A stretch of DNA of 64,000 nt, taken from assembly GCA_022495995.1 (NCBI GenBank), contig JAFEMH010005396.1:62001-126000 (forward strand), in the 5' to 3' direction. A program made the translations under genes and the position numbers. Positions 44,226 to 54,333 of this stretch are shown here, piece after piece. Below the pieces are notes generated by a model, which was not told the origin of the DNA, did not search any database, and worked only from the letters and a program-made list of their open reading frames with translations. This DNA comes from Adenophora triphylla var. japonica (lineage: Eukaryota; Streptophyta; Magnoliopsida; Asterales; Campanulaceae). Each line of letters opens with the position of its first letter. Within the stretch, counting starts at the first letter, position 1.

Positions 44226-44761
44226 ATGGATATAGAGATGGTCATGATATATAAAAAATTAACAAGTAAGTTATATTGAGATCAAACACGTAGCCTGGAG
44301 AATATCGATTTGTGTAGCACTGGAGAATATCGATTTGTGATATTTACGAATATACTCATGTAATTGAGCTTCCATTTATGCTATTGATGGATAGATCCAA
44401 AATTACGTAGATCAATCTCTGGAAATGTACAATAACAATCGACCTTAGTACAATAAACGTTGATTAAAATTAAAAACAGTAGTTGTTGATTTGGTTCATA
44501 TTACATGATTTAATCAATATCGATTTCTGTATTATTTCTTGATATTCATTTTGATTGAACTGTCCTGCTCGTCTCCATTTGTTGTGATCGTTGTAGTGTG
44601 TCTCTGTGTGTATCTACGCAAATATTGAATTTATCTAGGTTTTTATAGGTTTTTGGACAATAGAACCGGTTTAATTCAAATGGTTGCCGATTTTTTAATA
44701 TATTAAAAAATTCGTTTCTCCATACAGAGATGGAGAAACGCGTTTTTCACCAGACCAACTC
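44226..44761. other. Right subterminal region of the MULE
   Basis: No gene is seen. The last 80 bp carry ATTCGTTTCTCC and GGAGAAACGCGTTTTTC, the inverted counterpart of the left terminal boxes, and the tip CCAGACCAACTC ends at 44761. AACCGGTTTAATT (44663-44680) recurs near the left end (24395-24415). Confidence 0.6.
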
Positions 44762-44773
44762 TAAAAATTATTA

Positions 44774-45129
44774 CTTCCGTCCCATTTCAAATGAGCCATA
44801 GGATCATTTCACGCTTCTTAAATTTTTTTTTAAAAAAATGAATAAAGAATTGAAAGTTGCTAGAAGATTAGAGGAGAGAGAATGTAAAAGTTAAAAACAT
44901 TTAATAGAAGAGAGAATGAGTGGGAGGAATAGTAAGTTAATGATTGATTTTTTTTGTAAATATGTTAAAATTATAAGGGTATAATGAATGATTTTTTTGT
45001 AAATATATAAATATTATGAGGATATAAATGTCCGAAACACTGTTCACATATTTTCATTTATGGAATGACTCACTTGAAGTGGGAAGAATCAAAAAGAAAA
45101 GTGGCTCATTTGAAGTGGGTCGGAGGGAG
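44774..45129. mobile_element. Stowaway-type MITE, 356 bp
   Basis: The inverted ends are CTTCCGTCCCATTTCAAATG and (inverse) CTCCCTCCGACCCACTTCAAATG-like, with TA on both sides. There is no coding capacity. It lies 3 bp beyond the presumed 9-bp flank of the MULE. Confidence 0.8.
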
Positions 45130-45313
45130 TAATAATTTATCATTATAAATTCTTATTTTAAGATTTTTATAGATAATTAAATTAAAAAAAAATAAAATAA
45201 AATTTATTATCCAAATCATCTTTACATTTAACAAAAAATAGAAAATCATTCCGAGTACTACGATTACATGATGCAATAAAATTTCATGACGCAAGTACCA
45301 AGTTTACCTTATA

Positions 45314-45591
45314 CTTTCTCCTTTCCGTTTATAGCTTCATCATTTTGAGTATGACACGCAAATTAAGGAAAAAGGTAAGTGGAGAAAGTGTTGTAAGTGT
45401 AAAAGTAAAATATGAGAGAGAATGAGTGGAGGGAATAGTAAATTTAAAAAGTATTGTGAGTATAAAAGTGAAATAGGAGAGAAAATGACTTGGTGGAATA
45501 GTAAAGATACTTTGTCATTTTAGAAAAGGTAAAGCTTTTAACGGGACACCCCTTTTGACAAAAAGTGAAGCTATCAATGGGACGAAGGGAG
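45314..45591. mobile_element. Degenerate Stowaway-type MITE
   Basis: The left end CTTTCTCCTTTCCGTTTATAG pairs with the right end CTATCAATGGGACGAAGGGAG; both are flanked by TA. AGCTTCA/TGAAGCT words continue the inverted repeat inward. Confidence 0.7.
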
Positions 45592-45631
45592 TATATTATT
45601 CTTCTTCTGTATTACTTCACTTAAAATAATA

Positions 45632-45913
45632 CTCCCTCCGTTCCGTCCGAAGCTTCACCTTTTACCCAAATGGATGTTCCGGTAGAAGTTTCACCTTTCC
45701 TAAAATGGAAAAGGTTTATTAATATTCTATTATACCTACTAACTTTTCTCTCTCACACATTTAAATTATGAATCCCACTTATCATAGTCATATCCACTCA
45801 TTTTTTCCATCTCACAACCATTCTCCCACTTTCATTATTTTTGAATATATATATTGCTTTCTTAATTTGCATGCATCACTAAAACGGTGAAACATGAATC
45901 GAAACGGAGGGAG
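45632..45913. mobile_element. Stowaway-type MITE, family 1
   Basis: The ends are CTCCCTCCGTTCCGTCC and CGAAACGGAGGGAG, with TA flanks. The interior (GAAGTTTCACCTTTCC, then a CACTTATCAT region) is shared with the MITE at 55175-55497. Confidence 0.85.
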
Positions 45914-46098
45914 TACTTCTTTCGTTGCAGCTGAGTTAGAGACTTTGTATTTTCGTTGTTCCGCACGAAATATAATCACCCAAAGTAAAAATATTTTACT
46001 ATTTCCGGCCCCGACTCCGCTTTTGCGGCCAAGGTGTTGCCGCACTACTGCCGGCCACCATATTTGTGCTACATATCTTCATTTTTTCAATCAATGAC

Positions 46099-46822
46099 TA
46101 AGACCAAGTTCAATAGGTCAACTATCAAAAAATATTCAACTACCCTAATATCACGATACCTCATCTTCTCTTTCCATCCACTTAATCATTCAACTACTTT
46201 CTCAACTACACCCCCGCAATAAGCTAGTTTAGTTTAAAATTCAACTCATCCCAACTCATCATTCTATATCCCACTACTTTGAGTGTTTTTTTTTTGTGTC
46301 CAAATCAAATGAAACTTATATCAATTTGTAGGGAAAAAAAATGGTTAATTTTGGTGAAAAAAAAATTAAAAAAAAATTAATTTATTAGGTGATAATTCAA
46401 TTCAAATTGAAAAATGAGTGTTTTTTTTTGTGTTCAAATCAAATGAAACTTATATCAATTTGTAGGGGGAAAAAATGAAGAATTTTGGTGAATTTTTTTT
46501 TTTTTTAAATAATTTATTATGAGATAATTGAGCTTAAATAATTGGGTGAAAAAATGATAAAGTACGGACCAATCATATAGAGACACGTGTCATTGCAGAT
46601 AAAAAAAAAGAAGCCTTCACGTGCCTTCCAATTCACGGACCAATGAAGGCGCGCCACGTGTCCCACAACTCCCTCCTTCAACCGGGTTGAACATTTTCAA
46701 CCGGGTTGAACATTTTCAACCCAACCCTTCAACCACCACCCTCTCAACTACCCTATTAAACACTTTCAATTAACTTAATTCCTCTCAACTCCCTAATTCA
46801 ACTCTCTATTGAAAATGGCCTA
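46099..46822. mobile_element. Candidate MITE, about 720 bp, with internal duplications
   Basis: The ends GACCAAGTTCAATAGG and (inverse) GGCCATTTTCAATAGAG form an imperfect inverted repeat; flanks TAA and TAG suggest a 3-bp target. Inside, a unit of about 55 bp (GAGTGTTTTTTTTTGTG..TTTGTAGGG) is present twice (46281 and 46416), and TTCAACCGGGTTGAACATT is tandem at 46677-46716. Superfamily is uncertain (PIF/Harbinger-like). Confidence 0.45.
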
Positions 46823-46829
46823 GTATTAA

Positions 46830-47132
46830 TGTGATTTTGAGGGGGTCCCACTTTTATCAAATTAATTTTCTTTCCAAATAAGTGGGTCTGTGTCTTCATC
46901 TCCTTGGCTAACATGAGAGCAGTAGTATCGCTTTAGCAGGCGGTGCCAAATTGTACTATTTTCTGTATCATTTTCTTTTTTCTAACAATTTTTCTTAATT
47001 TCTGTGTCATTCTTGAAGGAAATGTAACGAGTATAAAATAAAATAAGTTTGAACGTAAAAGGTAAAAAAAAAAAAGTGAAATGTTTTTTATTTTAAAACA
47101 TCAATTATTTTCTACCAACCATATGTTATGTA
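46830..47132. other. AT-rich interval between MITEs
   Basis: I see no gene or repeat structure in this 300-bp stretch apart from A-runs. Confidence 0.5.
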
Positions 47133-47415
47133 CTCCCTCCGTCCCACGATAATATATAAAATTTTCTTTTTGGGCGTCCCACAATAATTCATAACTTATC
47201 TAAAATGGAAAGAAATCTTTACTATTCCCTCTACTCATTCTCTCTCCTACATTATTTTAATACTCACATCACTATTATAATTTACTATTCTCTCCGCTCA
47301 TTCTCTCTCCTATTTTATTTTCACACTCACAACACTTTTAATATAATACTTTCTCCTTAATCTCCATACCGAACTAAAAATTCTATATTTCTATATTTTT
47401 ATGAGACGGAGGGAG
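47133..47415. mobile_element. Stowaway-type MITE, family 2
   Basis: The ends are CTCCCTCCGTCCCACG and GAGACGGAGGGAG with TA flanks. The interior TACTATTC(C/T)CTC..CTCATTCTCTCTCCTA is shared with the MITEs at 21665-21895 and (inverted) 51541-51807. Confidence 0.9.
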
Positions 47416-47759
47416 TATGTAAATACGATAATTATTTTTGATCGAATAGTTAAGTTTCCTTTTAAATTGGTTTTAACCTGAAGCTGAGAAGAGACCATAA
47501 TTTGAAAAGAAAACAAAAACAAACAAACAAACAAAAAAGACAAACCTTTTTTCATAAAAGTAAGTTATGGATGTGGCCCATACACGTTGACTAATAGGCT
47601 GGAGACGTGCCGTCTCAAAATCCACAATGAAAGTCGGAAATTAATCCACTTTGATGACTTGCCAAAAAAAAAGGTAATTTAATATAAGAAAAGAGAAGTA
47701 TTTGCTTAGTCCGTTTAATATATTTGATTTGATTTGATTTGATTTGATATGATATGATA

Positions 47760-47930
47760 TCTATAATATAAATGAGGGTGGTTTTTTCTATTGTTCAATG
47801 AACAGTTTCAACGGCGGAAATTTTCATTTGCCCTCACTATTTTGTTCCTTTCTCATTTTGCCCTTAAAAAAAAAATTAATTAAAAAAAAATTAAAAAAAA
47901 AATGTGGTCTTGGACACGAGCATGGGCTAG
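47760..47930 (+). mobile_element. Candidate mini-Helitron, 171 bp
   Basis: It begins TCTATAATATAAATGAGG after an A and ends GAGCATGGGCTAG before a T. This matches the plant Helitron rules (5' TC, 3' CTAG, insertion between A and T). The TCTATAATATAAA start is typical of small plant Helitrons. A clear 3' hairpin is weak, and the interior is A-rich with no gene. Confidence 0.45.
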
Positions 47931-47975
47931 TATTTATTAAGAAACAAATAATAAATCAATAAAGTAATGAGTTTA

Positions 47976-48249
47976 CTACCTCCATCTCTTATAAGATTTT
48001 TCAAAAATGGGTTTTACATGAAAATTAAGAAAATGTGTAAGTGGTATAAGTGTTGTGCATATGAAAAGTGAGATAGGGGAGAAAACGTTGATAGAAAATA
48101 GTAAGTTGATTGGTGTTGTAAGTATAAAAGTAAAAATATGAGAGAGAGTGAGAGGAATAGTAAATTTTTTGCAATTTTAAAAAAATGAAATCTTATATAG
48201 GACACTCAAAATAACAAAAGTGAAATCTTATTACACGGGATGGGGAAAG
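47976..48249. mobile_element. Degenerate Stowaway-type MITE
   Basis: The left end CTACCTCCATCTCTTATAAG pairs with the right end CTTATTACACGGGATGGGG. The left flank is TA; the right flank is altered. Confidence 0.6.
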
Positions 48250-48955
48250 CATTAGCTAAATAATGATTTTATTGTAATTTTTTAAATTTTACAAAAATTG
48301 TCCAAAATATTATTCATATTTTTTCATTTATTTTGTCATTTATGAAATAAATCAAATTGAAAACCTTAAATTAAATTTAAATAAACCAAAATCAAAAATA
48401 AAATTATAGATTGGGAGGAAGGTAGTAATATTTTTATATCAGTTGAATGAAAAGTGATACTCTATCTAATGTACTCCACGTGTTTCATTTGAAAAGAAAT
48501 AAAATTATATTTTTGGGTGTCACATTTAGAAAGATACATTTCAAAATGAAATTTTTTTAATATTATTTTATTAATAAAACTCACTTATTATACTCATAAT
48601 AACTATTCAGCTACTATTCCTCATTTCACATTTTTCTCTACTATCTTACTTTTTATTTTCACTATACACTTTTTTTAATTTTTGTGTAAATTTTATTTTA
48701 TGCATTTTTGTATGAGACGAAAAAAATAGAAAGATAAAATTTGTAAATATACCAATGACTTTCCAAATTTCGTGAATCTCGATTAAAACCCACCAAAATT
48801 TGTAGATATACCAATGACTTTCCAAATTTCATGAATCTCAATTAACACCCACCAAAGAGTTCAAAAGTACTCTTGTATGTCTATTTTAATTTGTGATATA
48901 ACAAATTTACAATTACAAAAAGTATAAATAATCATACCAATCATTTATTAGTATA
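48250..48955. other. AT-rich interval
   Basis: No gene is seen. A 58-bp segment (ATATACCAATGACTTTCCAA) occurs twice in a row at 48745-48855. The stretch 48470-48740 may be an old MITE without clear ends. Confidence 0.4.
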
Positions 48956-49193
48956 TGCTCCCTCCAACCCACTATAAATCACACAGTTGATCAACTGAAT
49001 CAATTTTTGATCATAATTTTATGAATATCTAGATATCTCTATGCAATTCTAAAAAAAGTTATTGATAGTATTTCTAATGGTAAAGCAATAACAATTTTTA
49101 AAATTACAAAGAAATATCTAGATATTAATAAAATCATTGGTCAAAAATTCACACAGTTGACTACTGTGTGAATTGTAATGGGACGGAGGGTAG
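48956..49193. mobile_element. MITE, first copy within the tandem triplication
   Basis: The ends are CTCCCTCCAACCCACTATAA and (inverse) CTACCCTCCGTCCCATTACAA, continuing with CACACAGTTGATCAACTG against CACACAGTAGTCAACTG. It is complete only in this copy; the next two copies lack the first 27 bp. Confidence 0.75.
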
Positions 49194-50753
49194 TATATAT
49201 TACTTAGTTCTTACCCAATTGCATTTTAAATAATATTTTGAACAAATCTTCAAAATGTTTGTCTTTTATTATTTTGTTAATAAACGTGCAAAACGCTCGG
49301 GTAAAACTCAAAATAGGGAGAGTATTTTTATTGCATATTCTTTCATCCCGGATTAATGTTCTTAGTTTGAGTTTACACGTTTATTAAAAATCAAGACAAA
49401 ATTGAGTAAAAAAATAGTCGAGAGTGGAGGATATAATATTCTATTTATAAAGCAAGGGAGTGAAAAGTAGATAGGTAAGACCATATCCAACAACAACAAC
49501 GCCATTTGTCGTGCTAACGCCAATTTGGTGAGAAATCTTCCTCCAACAACGACGCTCTATCGCTCGCTACACAGTTGATCAACTGAATCAATTTTTGACC
49601 ATAATTTTATGAATATCTAGATATCTCTATGCAATTCTAAAAAAAGTTATTGATAGTATTTCTAATGGTAAAGCAATAACAATTTTTAAAATTACTAAGA
49701 TATATCTAGATATTAATAAAATCATTGGTCAAAAATTCACACAGTTGACTACTGTGTGAATTGTAATGGGACGGAGGGTAGTATATATTACTTAGTTCTT
49801 ACCCAATTGCATTTTAAATAATATTTTGAACAAATCTTCAAAATGTTTATATGTCTTTTATTATTTTGTTAACAAACGTGCAAAACGCTCGGGTAAAACT
49901 CAAAATAGGGAGAGTATTTTTATTGCATATTCTTTCATCCCGAATTAATGTTCTTAGTTTGATTTTACACGTTTATTAAAAATCAAGACAAAATTGAGTA
50001 AAAAAATAGTCGAGAGTGGAGGATATAATATTCTATTTATAAAGCAAGGGAGTGAAAAGTAGATAGGTAAGACCATATCCAACAACAACAACGCCATTTG
50101 TCGTGCTAACGCCAATTTGGTGAGAAATCTTTCTCCAACAACGACGCTCTATCGCTCGTTACACAGTTGATCAACTGAATCAATTTTTGACCATAATTTT
50201 ATGAATATCTAGATATCTCTATGCAATTCTAAAAAAAGTTATTGATAGTATTTCTAATGGTAAAGCAATAACAATTTTTAAAATTACAAAGATATATCTA
50301 GATATTAATAAAATCATTGGTCAAAAATTCACACAATTGACTACTGTGTGAATTGTAATGGGACGGAGGGTAGTATATATTACTTAGTTCTTACCCAATT
50401 GCATTTTAAATAATATTTTGAACAAATCTTCAAAATGTTTATATGTCTTTTATTATTTTGTTAATAAACGTGCAAAACGCTCGGGTAAAACTCAAAATAG
50501 GGAGATTATTTTTATTGCATATTCTTTCATCCCGGATTAATGTTCTTAGTTTGAGTTTACACGTTTATTAAAAATCAAGACAAAATTGAGTAAAAAAATA
50601 GTCGAGAGTGGAGGATATAATATTCTATTTATAAAGCAAGGGAGTGAAAAGTAGATAGGTAAGACCATATCCAACAACAACAACGCCATTTGTCGTGCTA
50701 ACGCCAATTTGGTGAGAAATCTTCCTCCAACAACGACGCTCTATCGCTCGCTA
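48983..50753. repeat. Tandem triplication, three units of about 590 bp
   Basis: Units start at ACAGTTGATCAACTG at 48983, 49571 and 50163 and end before TATATTGGCG at 50753, with lengths of about 588, 592 and 591 bp. They are nearly identical, differing by a handful of bases and a 4-bp TATG indel. Each unit runs from inside one MITE to inside the next repeat element (GACCATATCCAACAACAAC). Confidence 0.95.
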
Positions 50754-51326
50754 TATTGGCGCGGGGAAGAAGACGCCTCAAATTTGACGCAGGTATTTCT
50801 CTTGCGCTAAACCTCTTCCTCCCTTCTTTTTTTTTTTTTTTTTGGTGAATTTCCTGTACTCACGCATTACTCTTTACATTTCCTTTTTTTAAAAAATAAA
50901 ATAAAAATTACTACTTCCTCCTCCTTCCCAAAAATGAATAATCATTTTTTAGATATTAATTATGAAAAAATTTTATATATTCATTTTGAGATGTTGATAG
51001 TATATATTATTAATTTAATATTTGTTATTTATATTATTGATTTTTTTTTTCATTTAAGCAAAATTATTCAATTTGTAACATTAATTTTTTAAACAAAAAT
51101 TACAAAATCTGGAAAATATGTTAAAATATTGAATAATATTAAATATGATTAATGAAAAATATTTTAATTAAATGAAATAATAAAAATATTCTGAAAAGAT
51201 TTTTATTTGGAGCAAGATTTGAAACAGCTGTTGGAGATGGTGAAAAATATTTACTTCTGAAATTGCATCATTTTAGTATTTTGGAGCAATTTCTACACCA
51301 AACTATTAGAGTTACTCTAAGTAATA
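50664..51326. mobile_element. Candidate MITE, about 660 bp
   Basis: It starts TAAGACCATATCCAACAAC and ends CTATTAGAGTTACTCTAAG, an imperfect inverted pair of the type AGAGCATCTCCAACA/TGTTGGAGATGCTCT common in plant MITEs. The first 90 bp are also present in units 1 and 2 of the upstream triplication, truncated at the junctions. There is no coding capacity. Confidence 0.4.
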
Positions 51327-51540
51327 ATGTATTTTTTTTTTGTAATATATGAACTTTATGAGGACTGATTGTCCAAAACACTGTTCATACTATACAAGAG
51401 ACAGACTAAAAAGGAAAATAAGAATCTTAAATTGGAATGGAGGGAGGAGTATATAATGAATTTTCAGCAAAAAATTAAGCAGGATAAAAAAAATATTAGG
51501 CGACAAATTTTATTAATGAAAAAGATATTTATGTTGAATA

Positions 51541-51807
51541 CTCCCTCCGTCCCATAGAACATTACACGTTTACTATTGAGAACGGAAAATAAGGAATAAT
51601 GTTATTAAAGTAGGTGTTGTGAGTGGGAGGAGAGAGAATGAGTGGAGAGAATAGTAAATTATAATGGTGTTGTGAGTATTAAAATAATGTAGGAGAGAGA
51701 ATGAGTGGAGAGAATAGTGATTTAAGGTTTCCTTTTTAGAAAAGTGGGACTTTAAAGAGGGACGCCTAAAATAGCAAAAGGGGTAATGTTCTATGAGACG
51801 GAGGGAG
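51541..51807. mobile_element. Stowaway-type MITE, family 2, 90 bp upstream of the UGT TATA box
   Basis: The ends are CTCCCTCCGTCCCATAGAAC and (inverse) CTCCCTCCGTCTCATAGAAC, flanked by TA at 51539-51540 and 51808-51809. Its nearly perfect inverted ends and its position in the promoter region of the UGT gene are notable. Confidence 0.92.
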
Positions 51808-51897
51808 TATTTATTTTGAACCAAAAAAGTAATACACGACAAAATAATTGATTTCTGTTCTGGAACCAAGGAAAGAAGGAACTAAACAATTTTTTTT

Positions 51898-51907
51898 TAT
51901 ATATAGC
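51898..51907 (+). promoter_or_regulatory. TATA box of the UGT gene
   Basis: TTATATATAG lies 91 bp upstream of the ATG. A (GA)n tract in the 5' UTR follows. Confidence 0.6.
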
Positions 51908-51956
51908 ATCTCTCTTTGTTGATCAGAAAGGAACAACTAGTATTATCTTATTAATT

Positions 51957-51960
<4 letters not shown>

Positions 51961-51990
<30 letters not shown>
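51961..51990 (+). repeat. (GA)15 microsatellite in the UGT 5' UTR
   Basis: An uninterrupted AG dinucleotide run ends 7 bp before the ATG. Such tracts are common in plant 5' UTRs. Confidence 0.95.
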
Positions 51991-51992
<2 letters not shown>

Positions 51993-51997
51993 TGTTC

Positions 51998-52469
51998 ATG
52001 GATACTACAGAAGAACAAAGTCTAAAAGTATTAATGTTGCCATGGCTTGCCCATGGACACATATCACCATATCTGGAGCTAGCCAAAAGACTCACAAAAA
52101 GGAATATTTCCATATACCTTTGCTCCACCCCAATCAACCTCCAATCCATCGCCGGGAAACTTGAAAGCTATTCTGCCACCATCGAACTGGTGGAGCTCCA
52201 CCTTCCATCATCGCCGGAGCTCCCACCGCACTTCCACACCACCAACGGCCTCCCGCCGCACCTCATGAAAACTCTCGGGGATGCCTTCCAAAGGTCACAG
52301 CCTAACTTGTCAGACATCCTCAAGAAAATCAATCCGGAGATTGTAATACATGAAGTTATGCATCCTTGGGTTGGAGAATTGGCTTCTTCTCTTGGCATAC
52401 CAGCTATTGATTTTCTAACTGTTGGTGCAACCACTATTTCCTTCTTTAGTCATATGATGCGAAATCCAG
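51998..52469 (+). CDS. UDP-glycosyltransferase exon 1 (UGT91/94-like)
   Basis: The exon encodes the N-terminal acceptor-binding half of a family 1 glycosyltransferase that would move a sugar from a UDP-sugar to a small molecule or to an existing glycoside. Residues 11-30 read VLMLPWLAHGHISPYLELAK and contain the catalytic His (21). INPEIVIHEVMHPW (111-124) is the segment where the His-activating Asp normally sits; here the aligned residue is Glu119. The start is ATG 51998, preceded by a GA tract and TATA box. The exon ends CCAG at a GTAATT donor and joins in phase 1 to exon 2 at 61395 (NP-G-SEYPLP). Similarity to UGT94-type enzymes that extend flavonoid or terpene glycosides is by sequence pattern; substrate is unknown. 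Confidence 0.85.
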
Positions 52470-52591
52470 GTAATTTAAGACATTTTTGGGACTCTAAATT
52501 TCTCACTATATATACACACTTATATTTAATTTCCCAATTTAAACTCAAACATTGTAATGGTTCAGTAGTCAAAATCAACTATCTATTACTA

Positions 52592-52926
52592 CTCCTTCTG
52601 TCTTTGTTTTAAAATTCTTAATTTCCTTTTTAATCTGTTTTTACGGTATAAGTTTTTTATTTGCTTTATTATTTAAAATGGACAATGTGATCCACTTATT
52701 ATTTTCACGACAAAAACTCCATACTCATTTTCTCTCTTCTATTTTAATTCTCATACTCACAACAACGTTTATTTTTTCTTAGTACTCATTACAAGTCAAA
52801 TTAAAAACATTTTTGGGACTCCAAATTTCACTCTTCTACTTTAATTTTCATACTCACAACATTTATTTTTTCTTAATACTCATTATAAGTCAAACTAAAA
52901 ACATTAAATTAGAATGGAGGAGAAAG
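52592..52926. mobile_element. Degenerate Stowaway-type MITE
   Basis: The left end CTCCTTCTGTCTTTGTTTTA pairs with the right end AATGGAGGAGAAAG; both are flanked by TA. A segment of about 60 bp (ACTCATTA(C/T)AAGTCAAA(C/T)TAAAAACA) is duplicated inside. Confidence 0.65.
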
Positions 52927-53084
52927 TATACTTTTTTTTTTTTTTTTTTTTTAAGCCATCTATTACTACATTTCTTGATTGGTGGTCCATTACTTAATTG
53001 TTGTGTTAGCATCATCGATCCATTATCACGATGTGCGGCTCCATTTGTTTGTTGTAGCTGATTGTTAATAACTTATAGCTGATA

Positions 53085-54084
53085 CAGTGACGTATTTAGG
53101 TTTATACGTGAGGACAGTCAAAATTTAATACATCCAAAATAACAAAATCATACTTAAAACAACACACTGTACAAAATTTAGCAGGCTAAACATAACCTAT
53201 TTTTTCGTAGTCACGTATTTGAATCGTAACAAAATGTCTACATAAATAGATCAATCGATAAATCAAAAAGTCTCACACTATTGCGTAGTGACGTTTGAAG
53301 AGTTTAATATATAATAGCTTAAATACTTTATCAACAATAGTCATTGTGATACGTAATGACGCAAATATCGTTTTTCTTTACATTTGTAGTCATTTTCTTT
53401 AATAGTGTAGTAAGAACATATTTATAATTAATTTCATTTAGATAATTTATCTCTTTTAAATCTTTGTTCAAAATTTAATCAAAATGATTACTAAGAAAAT
53501 GAAATTATTTTCGCAATATAGAGGGAGTATGCTAAAAAAAACATGAAATCAAATTGGAGAATACAAAGTCAAGAGCTTGTCAAACTCGCCCAAAATAAAG
53601 ACATGTTTCAAAATTTTGGTGAATAAAATATGCTTTATTTGTTTCTAATTTTCATTTTTCTTTTATGATACATTCTTTGAAAATTGACTTTAACGAAAAA
53701 TTAATTTTAAAATATGAATAAATATCCTTATATGATCCATCATATTGATTTTTATTTTATAAGTATATATTGGGTTATTAAACAGTAAAAGTTCAAAAAT
53801 CATTTATAAATAAAAAAAAATTAGACATTTATAGCGAGACAATCTATTTTTTTTTTTTTTTGAAATATTGACATTCATTTAGAAGAGCAATGAATTTTAT
53901 AAACCAAAAAATAGGAATCTAAAATTTTGAAGGGGGGGGGGTAGATTACAAATTTTAAGGGGGTCCATTTTAAATTTTGAGGGGGTCATATAAAAATACA
54001 CAAGAAAGTTTAAGGACTATAGAAGAATTATCAAGAAAGTCAGGGGCTAGTTGACCCCCAATCCAAAGAGTAGATCCGCCGGTG
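53085..54084. mobile_element. Candidate non-autonomous hAT element, 1.0 kb
   Basis: The left end CAGTGACGTATTTAGG and (inverse) right end CACCGGCGGATCTACTC resemble the CAGTGGCGGA(T/G)(C/T)TA ends common in plant hAT elements. Internal right-side text (GGGGGTCATATAAAAAT..GTTGACCCCC) is also typical. The flanks TAGCTGATA and TAGTTGATA are similar, but the right one is 5 bp away from the tip, so the exact end is unsure. There is no transposase. Confidence 0.45.
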
Positions 54085-54182
54085 CTAGTAGTTGATAAAC
54101 TAAATACTGTTTATTTTGACTATTTTAAAATAACTTATGGATATTCGTCAAAAAAAAAACTGAAAAATATTAAATTATGGTA

Positions 54183-54333
54183 GAGCAAGTTTTGGGAGAA
54201 ATCAGTTTCTCCATAAATTATAAAAAGTCCACTTTTTTTCTACTTGCAAGTAGTTAGTGAATATTTAGGAACAGTTTATAAAACAGGACTTTCTATAACT
54301 TAAGGAGAAACTAGTTTCTCCCAAAATCTTGTG
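54183..54333. mobile_element. Mini-MULE MITE 1, 151 bp, 9-bp target duplication
   Basis: It is flanked by perfect ATTATGGTA copies (54174-54182 and 54334-54342). The terminal inverted repeats are about 40 bp: GAGCAAGTTTTGGGAGAAAT and, inverse, CACAAGATTTTGGGAGAAAC, continuing AGTTTCTCC..TTATA.AAAGTCC. The GGGAGAAAC..GTTTCTCC box stands 11 bases from the tip, as in the 411-bp MITE and the large MULE. There is no motif array and no gene. Confidence 0.85.

Larger units (their letters stand above)
24291..44761. mobile_element. Motif-array MULE region (Ulp1-like gene, FAR1-type transposase)
   Basis: Terminal sequences at 24291 (CGTAAAATCTAAGGAGAAAC) and, inverted, at 44761 (GAGTTGGTCTG followed by GTGAAAAACG) match the ends of two complete small relatives at 54183-54333 and 54692-55102, with the same 11-base distance from the tip to the GGGAGAAAC box. 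Inside are a Ulp1-like gene (+), two small Cys/His genes (-), a FAR1/MULE transposase gene (-) and dense TTTCTGGATAT motif arrays. Without the later 8.6-kb Gypsy insertion the region is about 11.9 kb. The 9-bp flanks (TTATACAAG and TAAAAATTA) do not match, so it may be a composite of two related insertions. It resembles Ulp1-carrying MULEs known from Arabidopsis and melon. Confidence 0.7.

Noticed and set aside
24291..44761. Calling the MULE region a single complete element with confirmed target duplication
   Set aside because: The flanking 9-mers do not match, so completeness is left open.
52470..52612. Reading the UGT frame straight through to 52612 as the gene's C-terminus
   Set aside because: The extra residues do not fit the family, and a GTAATT donor at 52470 joins in frame to a good exon 2.
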